From JBALVT01 sp047612385 (lineage in GTDB: Bacteria; Pseudomonadota; Gammaproteobacteria; Pseudomonadales; Halieaceae), in NCBI GenBank assembly GCA_047612385.1, contig JBLGAR010000001.1:106180-170179 (forward strand): a stretch of 64,000 bases of DNA, in the 5' to 3' direction. Positions 43,869-52,561 of the stretch are shown here, piece by piece. A model generated the notes under the pieces. It had not been told where the DNA came from. It saw only the letters and a program-made list of their open reading frames with translations, and ran no database searches. Position 1 is the first letter of the stretch; every line of letters starts with the position of its first letter. The position numbers were made by a program, and so were the translations under genes.

Positions 43869-45740
43869 ATGACTGAGAAAACCTGGGATACGCTGATTAG
43901 CGGTGCTTTAGTCTTTGATGGAACAGGGGGTGCCCCTGCGCTGCTGGATATCGCGCTAAAAGCGGGGCGAATCGTCGCCAAGGGCTCTGAATTGCCCGCT
44001 TCCCAGGCCGGCGAAGTCATTAACGCCCAGGGACAATGGCTTATGCCGGGTCTGCTGGATATTCACACCCATTTGGATCTCGAGGTTGATCTCGATCCAA
44101 GGCTTCCAGAGGTTGTTCGCCATGGCACCACTACAGTTCTTGTGGGCAATTGCAGTTTGGGGACCTGTTTTGGTAAGCAGCAAGAGGGCGAGCAAAACCC
44201 GATTGTGGATTGCTTTACACGGGTAGAGAACATCCCCAAAGCGGTATTGGAAAAATGTGTTGAGGCGGTGACCTGGGACAATACCGCAGACTATATGGAT
44301 CACTTTGATGACATTGCTCTGGGCCCTAATGTGGCGGCTTTTGTTCCCCATTCGATGTTGCGTATTGAAGTGATGGGCCTGCAGGAAAGTATCAGTCGTG
44401 AGCCTACGCCGGCTGAGCTTGAAAAAATGGCAGATTTATTGGGCGAAGCGCTCGACCAGGGCTACATGGGCATGAGTACCGATGGCCTGCCGTTCCATTA
44501 CCTGGCCAATGGGCCCAACACCGACAAGCGGATTCCCACTCAGTTTGCTCCGCGCAGCGAGATGAAGCGCCTTTTACAGGTAGTTCGAGACCGCAATCGC
44601 GTATGGCAAACCACCCCTATTATTGAAAATCGTCTGAAGGCGTTTACGTACTTTGCGTTTACCAGCGGGCGCCTGTTTGGTAAAACGTTGAAAACGTCTG
44701 CACTTAGCGCAATGGAATTCGTGTTGATGCCCAAGGCCAGCAATGTGTTTCTGGGCTTTGCTAAATTAATGAACAGCCGCCTCTTTAAGGGCAATATGCA
44801 CTTTCAGGCACTGGGGACCAATTTCCGCATCTGGTCAGATGGTATCGTTAGCCCGCTCTATGAGGAGCTGGAATCCGCCTGCAAACTCATAGCCAAAGAA
44901 TATGCAGATGTTGAAGGCCGGCTGGCACTGCTGAATGATCCTGAGTTTATCGAAGAGTTTCGTTCAGATTGGGCCCGCGGACGCCAGGGACGGAATCTGG
45001 CTCATTTAAAAGCCAAATTAGGAATGCCCGACAGCCTTGTTGTGAGGGAATTCAGCATGATGGTATTCGACGGAGCGCCGATTGATGAGTGGGAAGGCGA
45101 AACTTTTCAGCGGGTTTTCGATCGTCTTGAACGCTATCAAAGTGGGATGACGTCGGTTGCGCGCAGTGATCAAGAAGTATCGGCTTTTGATAAATTTCCC
45201 AGTCCGATTGTGGACGATGCTAATTTCATGCTTCATATGCTGCGCGAATACGACAAGAGTTTCCGTTTCTGGGTCGACATCGGAAACGTGGGCAATAAAG
45301 CGACTTTGGGCTTCCTGTTGCATGAAAACACACTGCCTGGCTTCAATGACTCCGGTGCTCACATTACCAACATGGCGTTTTTTGACGCCAATTTGATGTC
45401 ACTGAAACTGGCCCAGCGCGAGTCGCTGGAAACCGTCAGCACGATGGTGAAGCGGCTCACCAGTGAGCCTGCTCATTTCTTTGGTTTGGACGTTGGTACT
45501 CTTGAAATTGGAGCCCAGGCCGATATTACAATTATTGATCCTGAGGCTCTCGCGCCCTACGAGAGCGACCCAAATCGACGGTTGGTGTACCGAGATCTGT
45601 TTGAGCACAATCAACTGGTCAACCGCTCTGACGGCGTGGTTTCCCGAGTCTTGATCAAGGGCGAAACGGTGTGGTGCGACAACGATTTCACTCAGGTTTT
45701 AGGTACCAAGACATTGGGTAGGGCGCTGCGGGCTGCTTAG
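43869..45740 (+). CDS. N-acyl-D-amino-acid deacylase-like amidohydrolase
   Basis: This metal-dependent hydrolase of the amidohydrolase superfamily is 623 residues long. N-terminal DTLISGALVFDGTGG and MPGLLDIHTHLDLE give the HxH metal site. VRHGTTTVLVGNCSLG is diagnostic of D-aminoacylase relatives, and later NDSGAHITNMAFFD supplies further His/Asp ligands. C-terminal TIIDPEALAPYESDP closes the composite beta domain. Substrates may be N-acyl-D-amino acids or other amides. A perfect GC hairpin follows the stop (45760-45780). A TATAAT at 43783-43788 upstream is a possible -10 element but lacks a good -35. Confidence 0.87.
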   Translation: MTEKTWDTLISGALVFDGTGGAPALLDIALKAGRIVAKGSELPASQAGEVINAQGQWLMPGLLDIHTHLDLEVDLDPRLPEVVRHGTTTVLVGNCSLGTCFGKQQEGEQNPIVDCFTRVENIPKAVLEKCVEAVTWDNTADYMDHFDDIALGPNVAAFVPHSMLRIEVMGLQESISREPTPAELEKMADLLGEALDQGYMGMSTDGLPFHYLANGPNTDKRIPTQFAPRSEMKRLLQVVRDRNRVWQTTPIIENRLKAFTYFAFTSGRLFGKTLKTSALSAMEFVLMPKASNVFLGFAKLMNSRLFKGNMHFQALGTNFRIWSDGIVSPLYEELESACKLIAKEYADVEGRLALLNDPEFIEEFRSDWARGRQGRNLAHLKAKLGMPDSLVVREFSMMVFDGAPIDEWEGETFQRVFDRLERYQSGMTSVARSDQEVSAFDKFPSPIVDDANFMLHMLREYDKSFRFWVDIGNVGNKATLGFLLHENTLPGFNDSGAHITNMAFFDANLMSLKLAQRESLETVSTMVKRLTSEPAHFFGLDVGTLEIGAQADITIIDPEALAPYESDPNRRLVYRDLFEHNQLVNRSDGVVSRVLIKGETVWCDNDFTQVLGTKTLGRALRAA

Positions 45741-45759
45741 GCTGTGGGTCAATAGGGTA

Positions 45760-45780
45760 GCGCCCGCGTTGTTCGGGCGC
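45760..45780. terminator. GC-rich hairpin between convergent genes
   Basis: A perfect 7-bp stem (GCGCCCG/CGGGCGC) with a 7-base loop lies in the 41-base gap between the convergent amidohydrolase and citrate synthase genes, ending one base before the latter's stop. The location suits a bidirectional terminator. There is no strong U-tract on either strand, so the efficiency is uncertain. Confidence 0.6.
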
Positions 45781-45781
45781 A

Positions 45782-46888
45782 TTACGCTTTGTAAATTGCC
45801 CTGGGGCGGATTAACCGGCTGTCCTTTGAAAATTCCATAAAATGTGCAATGTAGCCGTAAACTCTGGCCATGGCGAACATGGCGGTAAAGTAGTGGCTGG
45901 GAATTCCCAGGCTATGAAACACCGCTCCTTTATAGAACTCAACGTTTGCCCAAATTTCTTTTCCCTGATCTGCGAATTCTTTTTGGCAAGCTTTTTCCAC
46001 GGCAATTAATGTCGCCAGTAGCGCCTTACTTTCGTCATCCTGGCACAGTTCGACTGCCATCGGTTTCAGTATCAACGCTCTTGGGTCTACGGTGCGATAC
46101 TCTCTGTGGCCCATGCCCATGATTTTTACCTTGTTCGCCAAGGACTGTTTTACGAAGGCCTCGGCTTTATCCGCACCACCAATGCTCATTGCCATCTCAA
46201 GAGCCGCTTGATCCGCACCGCCGTGGAGTTTGCCAAAGAGTGTACCGATGGATGCTGAGATTGAGGATTGTATGGGCGCCAATGTACTGGCACAGACACG
46301 GCCGGCAAAAGTTCCTGCGTTGAAACTGTGTTCCATTTGAAGAATTTGGGCGGTGTCGAGCATCCGAACTTGATCCTTCGAAGCCGGAGCACCGTGAAAT
46401 AAGTGTAAAAAGTTTTCGTGGAAACTCATCTCTGAATTGGACCGAATCAATTCCTGGCCAGAAGCCAGGCGGTGGTGGCCTGCAATCAGAGCCGGAATCT
46501 TTGCAGCCAGTACTAAACCGTGTTTTGCAGCTTCAGTGATAAAGCCGACGTTGTCATCGCTGGTAGGGCAGATAAGGGGCACTATGCCCTGTAACATCAG
46601 CATCGGGTGCAACTCTCTGGGAATTTGCTTCAATAAGGCGATTTCAGAATCGCTTAGCTGACTGTGTCGAGACATGAACTGATTGAGTTGCTGCGCTTGG
46701 CGCTCGTCGGGCCACTCACCAAACAGAACCAGCCATATAAGTTGTTCGAAGGGCTTGTTTGCCAGAACCTTAATATCAATCCCGCGGTAGCTGAGAAGTC
46801 CAATGTCACCCTGCACGTCTGAGATCGCAGTTTCTCCTACTACTATCCCTGCCAAATCGCTCGAATAGGTTTGCTGTTTTTTGCTCAT
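45782..46888 (-). CDS. Citrate/2-methylcitrate synthase family protein with altered catalytic acid
   Basis: This 368-residue protein has the citrate synthase fold, short form: GIVVGETAISDVQGDIGLLSYRG split over the start, HGGADQAALEM (first catalytic His), MGMGHREYRTVDPRA (second His) and RLIRPRAIY at the end. The usual third residue, Asp in the NVDFY motif, is Glu here (NVEFYKG). Glu in place of Asp is known to weaken citrate synthase, so the enzyme may use another acyl-CoA or be slow. It is divergent from a LysR regulator, suggesting that regulator controls it. The short form is shared by 2-methylcitrate synthases. Confidence 0.88.
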   Translation of the reverse strand: MSKKQQTYSSDLAGIVVGETAISDVQGDIGLLSYRGIDIKVLANKPFEQLIWLVLFGEWPDERQAQQLNQFMSRHSQLSDSEIALLKQIPRELHPMLMLQGIVPLICPTSDDNVGFITEAAKHGLVLAAKIPALIAGHHRLASGQELIRSNSEMSFHENFLHLFHGAPASKDQVRMLDTAQILQMEHSFNAGTFAGRVCASTLAPIQSSISASIGTLFGKLHGGADQAALEMAMSIGGADKAEAFVKQSLANKVKIMGMGHREYRTVDPRALILKPMAVELCQDDESKALLATLIAVEKACQKEFADQGKEIWANVEFYKGAVFHSLGIPSHYFTAMFAMARVYGYIAHFMEFSKDSRLIRPRAIYKA

Positions 46889-46936
46889 AATCGGCTCTTC
46901 TTTTGTGATTTTTTACCAGTATACTGAGGTCATCGT

Positions 46937-46958
46937 GATTAGTAGAATTAATCCTACT
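46937..46958. promoter_or_regulatory. Overlapping dyads in the divergent citrate synthase-LysR promoter region
   Basis: GATTA-N7-TAATC (46937-46953) overlaps AGTAG-N8-CTACT (46941-46958) midway in the 86-base gap between the divergent genes. The first fits the T-N11-A type of LysR-family site. The LysR protein encoded next door is the natural candidate to bind here. Confidence 0.5.
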
Positions 46959-46974
46959 TATCTATATATAAGGA

Positions 46975-47871
46975 ATGGTGATATTGAGACTGGAGAACAG
47001 CGAGTTGCGAGCCTTTCGCGCCGTGGTGGAAGAAAGCGGATTCAAGCGCGCAGCTGAAGCATTGCATATCAGTCAGTCTGCGGTAAGCCAGGCGGTCGCT
47101 AGTCTCGAGGCCAAACTTGACAGCATGCTAATTACGCGCGGCAAGGAATTGAAGTTAACCGATACGGGCAAGCGTTTGTTTCATCACGCGGTGGAAGTAT
47201 TGCGCGAAGAACAACAAACTATAGAAGATATTGCTCAATTGAAGCAGGGTAAAACTGAGACGTTGAATATCGCGATGAGCGCATCAATTAATCGGTTTTA
47301 TGGCCCGGAGCTTATCAGTGCTTACTATCAGGAAAACTCTCGTTGCTGTATGAAGATCGAGGAGTTACCCAGTAGAAACATTATCTATGCTGTTCTTTCG
47401 GGTTCTGTGGAGCTCGGTATGGGACCCTTTCAGAAACACATGCCCGCTTTTGAAACGGTGGCTTTGTATGAGGATTCGCGGCATCTGGTCGTCAGTGCCC
47501 AGCACCCGGATTTTGCTAAAATTATCAAGGGCGACGCCAGGGCACTGCAGCACACCCCATTGATCGCCTCCGCCCTGGACAATCCGGATATGCGGCCGGC
47601 CATACTTAGATTACGTGACCAGTTCAGTACCGTGTGGGAAGTGAGCAGTTTGTCCCTGCGAATTCACATGGTGGAACAGGGGATGGGGGTGACTTTTATT
47701 GATCGGAAATTACTAGTGGAGCATCCTCATTGCCGCGAATTCAAGATCATGGATGACGTCTCCTTCGGCAGAATCGACAGGCAGGTGGGCTTGTACTATC
47801 GCGCCGGGAAAAATCTCAGTGACAGCGCCAACAATTTCGTTTCTCTATGCCAGCGCTATTGGAAACTGTAA
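46975..47871 (+). CDS. LysR-type transcriptional regulator
   Basis: The winged helix-turn-helix is at residues 5-65 (RAFRAVVEESGFKRAAEALHIS, QSAVSQAVASLEAKL). An LTTR substrate-binding domain follows (about 90-298). The start has ATG 46975 with GTG 46978 just behind it; AAGGA is very close to the ATG, so the GTG or TTG at 46984 may be used. Divergent transcription from the citrate-synthase-like gene is the classical LysR arrangement, pointing to control of that gene and itself. The co-inducer is unknown. It is 34 bases upstream of the glycerol-3-phosphate dehydrogenase gene on the same strand. Confidence 0.92.
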   Translation: MVILRLENSELRAFRAVVEESGFKRAAEALHISQSAVSQAVASLEAKLDSMLITRGKELKLTDTGKRLFHHAVEVLREEQQTIEDIAQLKQGKTETLNIAMSASINRFYGPELISAYYQENSRCCMKIEELPSRNIIYAVLSGSVELGMGPFQKHMPAFETVALYEDSRHLVVSAQHPDFAKIIKGDARALQHTPLIASALDNPDMRPAILRLRDQFSTVWEVSSLSLRIHMVEQGMGVTFIDRKLLVEHPHCREFKIMDDVSFGRIDRQVGLYYRAGKNLSDSANNFVSLCQRYWKL

Positions 47872-47905
47872 AGTGGCATAGATTCACAAGAGGTCTTCTA
47901 TCACC

Positions 47906-49570
47906 ATGGCGATAAAGCTGCGCCAGAGTAATCTGGATAAACTGCAAGAGCAGACATTTGATGTATTAATTTTGGGCGGGGGCATTAATGGTGCCGTTGC
48001 AGCGGCTTCCCTGGCGGGGCGAGGTGTCCGTGTTGCGCTCATTGATAAGGGGGATTTTGCCTCCGGGGTCAGTTCAAACTCCTCCAATTTGGCCTGGGGC
48101 GGAATCAAGTATCTCGAAAGCCATGAATACCTATTGGTCAATAAACTGTGTAAATCCCGCAACCATTTGATGCGCAGCTATCCGTCGACCGTCAAGGAAG
48201 TGCGTTTTTTTACCACCATTCAACGAGGCTTTAGATATTGGCCATCCTTTGTTTTTCTGGGGACGATCGTTTACTGGATTATGGGCCGTTTTATGACCAA
48301 AGCACCGCGCTATGTAAGCGCTCGTGGATTGGAGAAAGCTGAGCCTATTGTGAACACCAGCGATGCAGCGGGTGGGTTCGAGTATTCCGACTGTTATCTG
48401 TATGACAATGATGCTCGCTTTGTTTTCAATTTCATTCGCAAAAGTTTGAATTATGGCTGTATAGCCGTTAACTATGTCGAATCTACCGATGCGGTGCGAG
48501 ATGGGAGTACCTGGATTACCAGCGCGCGTGACAATATCAGCGGCGATAACCTAAGCATACGATCTACGGCTGTAATCAACGCCTGCGGTCCTTACGTCGA
48601 TATCCAAAATGAGATTCGTGGAGAGGAGACGCAATACCGCCATCTATTCTCCAAAGGAGTGCACCTGATTGTTGATCAAATCACCGACAACAAAAGGGTT
48701 CTGACATTTTTTGCCAGTGACGGCAGGCTATTTTTTCTTATTCCTATGGGGCCTAAAACCTGTATTGGCACAACAGATACTCAGGTGGATTCACCTGAGG
48801 TCGCGGTGACAGATGAGGATCGAGACTTCATTCTGGCCAATGCCAATGCACTGCTGGACCTTAAGCGTCCGTTGGAGCGCGCAGATATTATCGCCGAGCG
48901 GATCGGCGTCAGGCCTCTGGCGATTAAAGGTGAGGGTGGCAAGGCCGATTGGGTGCAACTTTCTCGCAAGCATGTGATCGAAGTTGATGAAGCCAATTTT
49001 CACATGAGTATTTTTGGCGGGAAACTAACCGATTGTCTGAATGTGGGTGATGAGGTTGCCGAACTGATCGAGAAATTGGGAATTGCGGTGCCACAGCCGA
49101 ATAACCGCTGGTATGGCGAGCCCGGTGAAACCATGCGTCGGGAGTTTATGCTGCAGGCCCAGCTTATGGATTTAGATTCTCTCACCGACAAAAGTTCCTC
49201 GGAACCACTTTCAGAGCGATTTTGGCGGCGCTACGGAGAAAGTGCCCTGGGTTTGCTCGAACGTATACGTGAAGACGAGACTCAGGCTGAGTTATTGATA
49301 GAAAATGCAGAATACACCCGCTGCGAAATCGAACTGGCAGCAAGGCGGGAGATGGTCGTCAAATTGGAAGATTTTATGCGGCGACGGTCTAAGATAGAAC
49401 TCGTGGTACGCGATACAGAAATCGTCAGCGCGCCGGGGCTCAAAGAAGCCTGTGAAATTTTGTTTGGCCCCCTGGCGCAAATGCGCTACCAGGAATATAT
49501 CGATGCACTATACTCTAAGGGCGCAGATGCCCCACAAACTGCATCCAGTGGCGTAGTGTCTAGGATCTAA
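47906..49570 (+). CDS. glpD: Glycerol-3-phosphate dehydrogenase/oxidase, FAD-dependent (GlpD family)
   Basis: This flavoprotein oxidises sn-glycerol-3-phosphate to dihydroxyacetone phosphate at the membrane and feeds electrons to quinone. The N-terminal FAD site is DVLILGGGINGAVAAASLAGRG, then IDKGDFASGVSSNSSNLAWGG and KYLE, matching GlpD. GTTDTQVD and ERIGVRPLA (substrate/FAD) lie mid-protein. The C-terminal GlpD helical domain is present. At 554 residues it is full length. No glpF or glpK is seen near, so it is probably a stand-alone copy. Close relatives can act on other hydroxy acids; GlpD is the best fit. Confidence 0.88.
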   Translation: MAIKLRQSNLDKLQEQTFDVLILGGGINGAVAAASLAGRGVRVALIDKGDFASGVSSNSSNLAWGGIKYLESHEYLLVNKLCKSRNHLMRSYPSTVKEVRFFTTIQRGFRYWPSFVFLGTIVYWIMGRFMTKAPRYVSARGLEKAEPIVNTSDAAGGFEYSDCYLYDNDARFVFNFIRKSLNYGCIAVNYVESTDAVRDGSTWITSARDNISGDNLSIRSTAVINACGPYVDIQNEIRGEETQYRHLFSKGVHLIVDQITDNKRVLTFFASDGRLFFLIPMGPKTCIGTTDTQVDSPEVAVTDEDRDFILANANALLDLKRPLERADIIAERIGVRPLAIKGEGGKADWVQLSRKHVIEVDEANFHMSIFGGKLTDCLNVGDEVAELIEKLGIAVPQPNNRWYGEPGETMRREFMLQAQLMDLDSLTDKSSSEPLSERFWRRYGESALGLLERIREDETQAELLIENAEYTRCEIELAARREMVVKLEDFMRRRSKIELVVRDTEIVSAPGLKEACEILFGPLAQMRYQEYIDALYSKGADAPQTASSGVVSRI

Positions 49571-49637
49571 TCACGCTAGAAAAGGAGTCGGCACTGTTGT
49601 CGGTTTAACCTATTTTGGCGATAGTAGAGGTTAACAT

Positions 49638-50513
49638 ATGAAGGCAAATGCAGATGAAAAGCTTGGGCCGCGCGGGGCGGCCAAGAGCTTGCCCGTTGTA
49701 GCGATACAGGTAGCGTTGGCCTTGCTTGTTGCCATCGTCATGATCTGGTTTTGGTTTGATCAGGAACCTGTAGATCTCGCCGGGGAAGGCTCTGCATCTG
49801 CGTCCGATGCGGCTCTTGCTCAGCCTGGGCCGGTGAAACCAGCACCCGATGTACCTCGACAACTGGTACCTGTTGCCGATGTAACGCCGGCGGAATTATC
49901 GGGAGATATCAAAGCGGAATCTGCTGTGCCTATTGCGCCCTTAGATGGAGATACGCAGTTGCGAGAAACATTTGCGCAGGCGGGTGCCGATGCTCTGCTG
50001 CAGGAGTTTTTGAGCGATCAGCGCCCTTTGGAGATCAGTGCCGCTTTGCTCGACGGTACAAGCTGGGGTGCAATGCTGCGTAAGATTTTGCCTGCCAACC
50101 CACCTGAGCAAGCCTTTGGAGTTGATATCGAGGGTGATCAATTGTTTATGAGTGCGTCGAGTTATGTACGCTACGATGTCTATGCGGATTCTATTGAGGC
50201 ATTGGATACAGACGCTGTTGTTCAAGGTTTTCATCGCCTGCGGCCGCTCTACGAAACAGCCTACGAAGCCTTGGGTCTGGATCCTGCGGATTTCGACAAC
50301 GCGGTCGTTAGAACTCTCGACCGTGTTTTGTCTGCCCCTGAAATAGAAGGTCCCATTGCGCTTGAGCGCAACTCGGTTTTGTATCAGTTTGCAGATCCCA
50401 AACTCGAAAATCTACCCGAATTGCAAAAGCAAATGTTGCGCATGGGGCCGCAGAATGTGCGACGTATTAAGCTTAAAGCCCAGGCTTTGCGAGATGGTCT
50501 TTTAGAAAACTAA
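49638..50513 (+). CDS. DUF3014 domain protein, single-pass membrane anchored
   Basis: This 291-residue protein has an N-terminal cytoplasmic tail, one transmembrane helix (about residues 18-37, VVAIQVALALLVAIVMIWFW) and a linker rich in Pro/Ala/Ser. The C-terminal domain has the DUF3014 pattern (SYVRYDVYADSIEALD, RLRPLYETAYEALGL and YQFADPKLENLPELQKQMLRMGP in parts). The function of DUF3014 is unknown. The position of the domain after the helix suggests a periplasmic location. It is downstream of glpD by 68 bases. Confidence 0.85.
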   Translation: MKANADEKLGPRGAAKSLPVVAIQVALALLVAIVMIWFWFDQEPVDLAGEGSASASDAALAQPGPVKPAPDVPRQLVPVADVTPAELSGDIKAESAVPIAPLDGDTQLRETFAQAGADALLQEFLSDQRPLEISAALLDGTSWGAMLRKILPANPPEQAFGVDIEGDQLFMSASSYVRYDVYADSIEALDTDAVVQGFHRLRPLYETAYEALGLDPADFDNAVVRTLDRVLSAPEIEGPIALERNSVLYQFADPKLENLPELQKQMLRMGPQNVRRIKLKAQALRDGLLEN

Positions 50514-50619
50514 GTGTTGTGCAGAGAATTATTCGTGATTTGATAAAGCCCATTCTAGTGTTCTGTGATATAGACTAGGGGCAGTTTGATGCCTTTGCAG
50601 GCGAAGAGATGTTCGCGAT

Positions 50620-50793
50620 ATGAACGAAACGATTTTTTCCGATCGCAGGAAAGAGCTAAAACGCCGTATTGGTATCATGCCTTACGGCTTGCGAGATTGC
50701 CGCAGAACCGCGCGGGATCGTCGGCGCCACAAAGCGAATGAAACTGTCAGTAATTGGTGGCTCAGGGTCGATTACGCTAGCAATCCGATCTAG
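50620..50793 (+). CDS. Small basic conserved-looking protein, 57 residues
   Basis: ATG 50620 to TAG 50791-50793 encodes 57 residues: a run of DRR/KRR/RDRRR clusters in the first 37 residues, then a Trp-Trp-containing end (NWWLRVDY). This DRR...DRR...WWLxxxY layout resembles small hypothetical proteins seen in other gammaproteobacteria, from memory. A modest purine-rich site (GAAGAG) lies some 12 bases upstream. It is the only feature in the gap between DUF3014 and the enoyl-CoA hydratase gene. A role in nucleic acid or ribosome binding is possible from charge alone. Confidence 0.55.
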   Translation: MNETIFSDRRKELKRRIGIMPYGLRDCRRTARDRRRHKANETVSNWWLRVDYASNPI

Positions 50794-50865
50794 ATAAAAT
50801 AATCTCATCGAATACTAAGCGGACGCTCTCGGTATTGGGTCAAACATCGCGCTGCTGCTAGCCTT

Positions 50866-51627
50866 TTAGCTATCCTTCCAAAGCGGATCACGCTTTTCGA
50901 TAAACGACATCACACCTTCAATACAATCTTCACTTTTTGACAGCGCGTTGACTTCCCCAAACTCATGCGCCAGTGCTTGCTTCAGCGGCATGTTGGCTCC
51001 CGCGTTGAGGGCGCGACGAATTGCTTGTTGAGGAACGAAGCTTTTGCTGCACATTGGCTGAATGAAGTTGTGAGCCAATTGCACAACGTCCGACCCAGTG
51101 GCGCAAGTTCGATTTACCAGTCCAATTGGCAAAGCTTCTTCTGCGCTTATCGGTTCGCCACTGAGCATCATCTCTTGCGCCCTTGCCGCACCGATCAATC
51201 TTGGCAGAAGCTGGGTTCCGCCATAGGAGGGCATTAAGCCAATTTTTATTTCGGGCAAACCCAGTTTCGCATCGGCAACCGCCACTCGAAAACTGCAGGC
51301 TAAGGCCAGTTCCAGGCCCCCACCGAGGGCCATCCCATTGATTGCAGCGACACTCAGCTTGGGGAAGTTCACCAGTCTTTCAATCAATGCGTGGACATGG
51401 TCGATACGTGTCTTAAGGTCGCTCGGTGGCTCTCGCAAATCTGTCCCGGGACAAAAGCCACGACCAGCACCGGTCAGGATAAGTGCCCTGCTGCTATCGC
51501 TTTCGATCAGGTCTAGTTCAGCGTCCAATTGATCCAGTAATTCGCTTGTGATCGCGTTCAGAACATTGGGGCGATTCAGGGTTAAGATCGCGCAGTTGCC
51601 GAGATTCTCACGTATGACGGTGCCCAT
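50866..51627 (-). CDS. Enoyl-CoA hydratase/isomerase family protein
   Basis: This crotonase-fold enzyme has LNRPNVLNAI near the N-terminus, GAGRGFCPGTDLRE (first oxyanion residue region) and GMALGGGLELALACSFRVA (second). One catalytic Glu expected after the second motif is visible at LGLPEIKIGLMPSYGG. ATG 51627 is chosen because AAGGAA precedes it by five bases; the 10-residue extension to 51657 lacks this. With about 253 residues it acts in beta-oxidation or a related CoA pathway. No other beta-oxidation gene is adjacent. Confidence 0.9.
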   Translation of the reverse strand: MGTVIRENLGNCAILTLNRPNVLNAITSELLDQLDAELDLIESDSSRALILTGAGRGFCPGTDLREPPSDLKTRIDHVHALIERLVNFPKLSVAAINGMALGGGLELALACSFRVAVADAKLGLPEIKIGLMPSYGGTQLLPRLIGAARAQEMMLSGEPISAEEALPIGLVNRTCATGSDVVQLAHNFIQPMCSKSFVPQQAIRRALNAGANMPLKQALAHEFGEVNALSKSEDCIEGVMSFIEKRDPLWKDS

Positions 51628-51744
51628 CGAGTTTCCTTCTAAAAAACAACTTAACATCAGGTAGAGTGCGCATCCCAGGTCATACGCTTCTGCCCGGGGA
51701 TACGCTTCGGATATGGACTTTACTAACGCTTTACTACCGCCTTA

Positions 51745-52410
51745 CTAGGGCTTTGATTTGGCAGAGATAGCGGCCATAAATTCGGCGGTATTTGCCTTCT
51801 TATCAGCGTCGATAGACTGCGCGATATCAGTAGCTGCCATCATTTCATCCCAGGCTGTGAGGCCGGGCACTTCATCCATTACATTCCAGTTCAATTGCTC
51901 AGGGCCAGCCATCATCGGTATTGACAGAGCATAGCGCAGGTAAATATCGGCAAGGGTAAGCTCCTGCCCAAGCAAAAAAGGCGAGAAGGTGGTGAGTGCT
52001 TGCAAGCAGCGAGTACCTCGGTCTAACGCCGCCCGAACTTCAGCTTTTATTGAGTCATGGATTGTGGCGTTGCCCAGGACCGCCGGTAACAGCCTTCTCG
52101 CCGGCAACTCCAGATACAGTTCCGAAATCTTAATGATCTGACGGACCTGAGCCCGGGCATCCGGATCCTCTGGATACAGTGGTGTGTTGGGATAGGCATC
52201 TTCAAGATACTCCACCAATACGCTGCTTTCGGAAAGTTTGGTCCCCTTTTCCGTTGTCATTGCTGGAGCTTTGCCGGTTGGGGTAATGGCCAGCATCTCA
52301 GGTGAGTTTGGGTAAACAATGTGTTCCCTAAAAGGGATTTGCTTGTGCATCAGAGCGTGTTTGACGATATTGTGATAATTTGAAAATGGAAAGCCGTGGA
52401 GGGTAAGCAT
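51745..52410 (-). CDS. Glutathione S-transferase family protein
   Basis: This 221-residue protein has an N-terminal thioredoxin-like domain (LTLHGFPFSNYHNIVKHAL, TPTGKAPAM, LSESSVLVEYLED with the GSH-binding ES pair) and an all-helical C-terminal domain (LTLADIYLRYAL). The Ser in FSNYH may be the activating residue. It can conjugate or reduce with glutathione; the substrate is unknown. It is a single gene with its own promoter gap to the divergent molybdopterin oxidoreductase at 52562. Confidence 0.9.
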   Translation of the reverse strand: MLTLHGFPFSNYHNIVKHALMHKQIPFREHIVYPNSPEMLAITPTGKAPAMTTEKGTKLSESSVLVEYLEDAYPNTPLYPEDPDARAQVRQIIKISELYLELPARRLLPAVLGNATIHDSIKAEVRAALDRGTRCLQALTTFSPFLLGQELTLADIYLRYALSIPMMAGPEQLNWNVMDEVPGLTAWDEMMAATDIAQSIDADKKANTAEFMAAISAKSKP

Positions 52411-52561
52411 ATGGAAATCTCTGTTGTTGGATAAGTATTTGCGCAGTGCAGTTTAATAGTTAGTGCTGTCGATGCAAACCGTATGGTCTGTATCTAGTAT
52501 CGGGGCTTCTTCTCACTTATAGTCAATGTCGTGGTAGCTTCTGAAAAGAGAGGTCTCGTCG

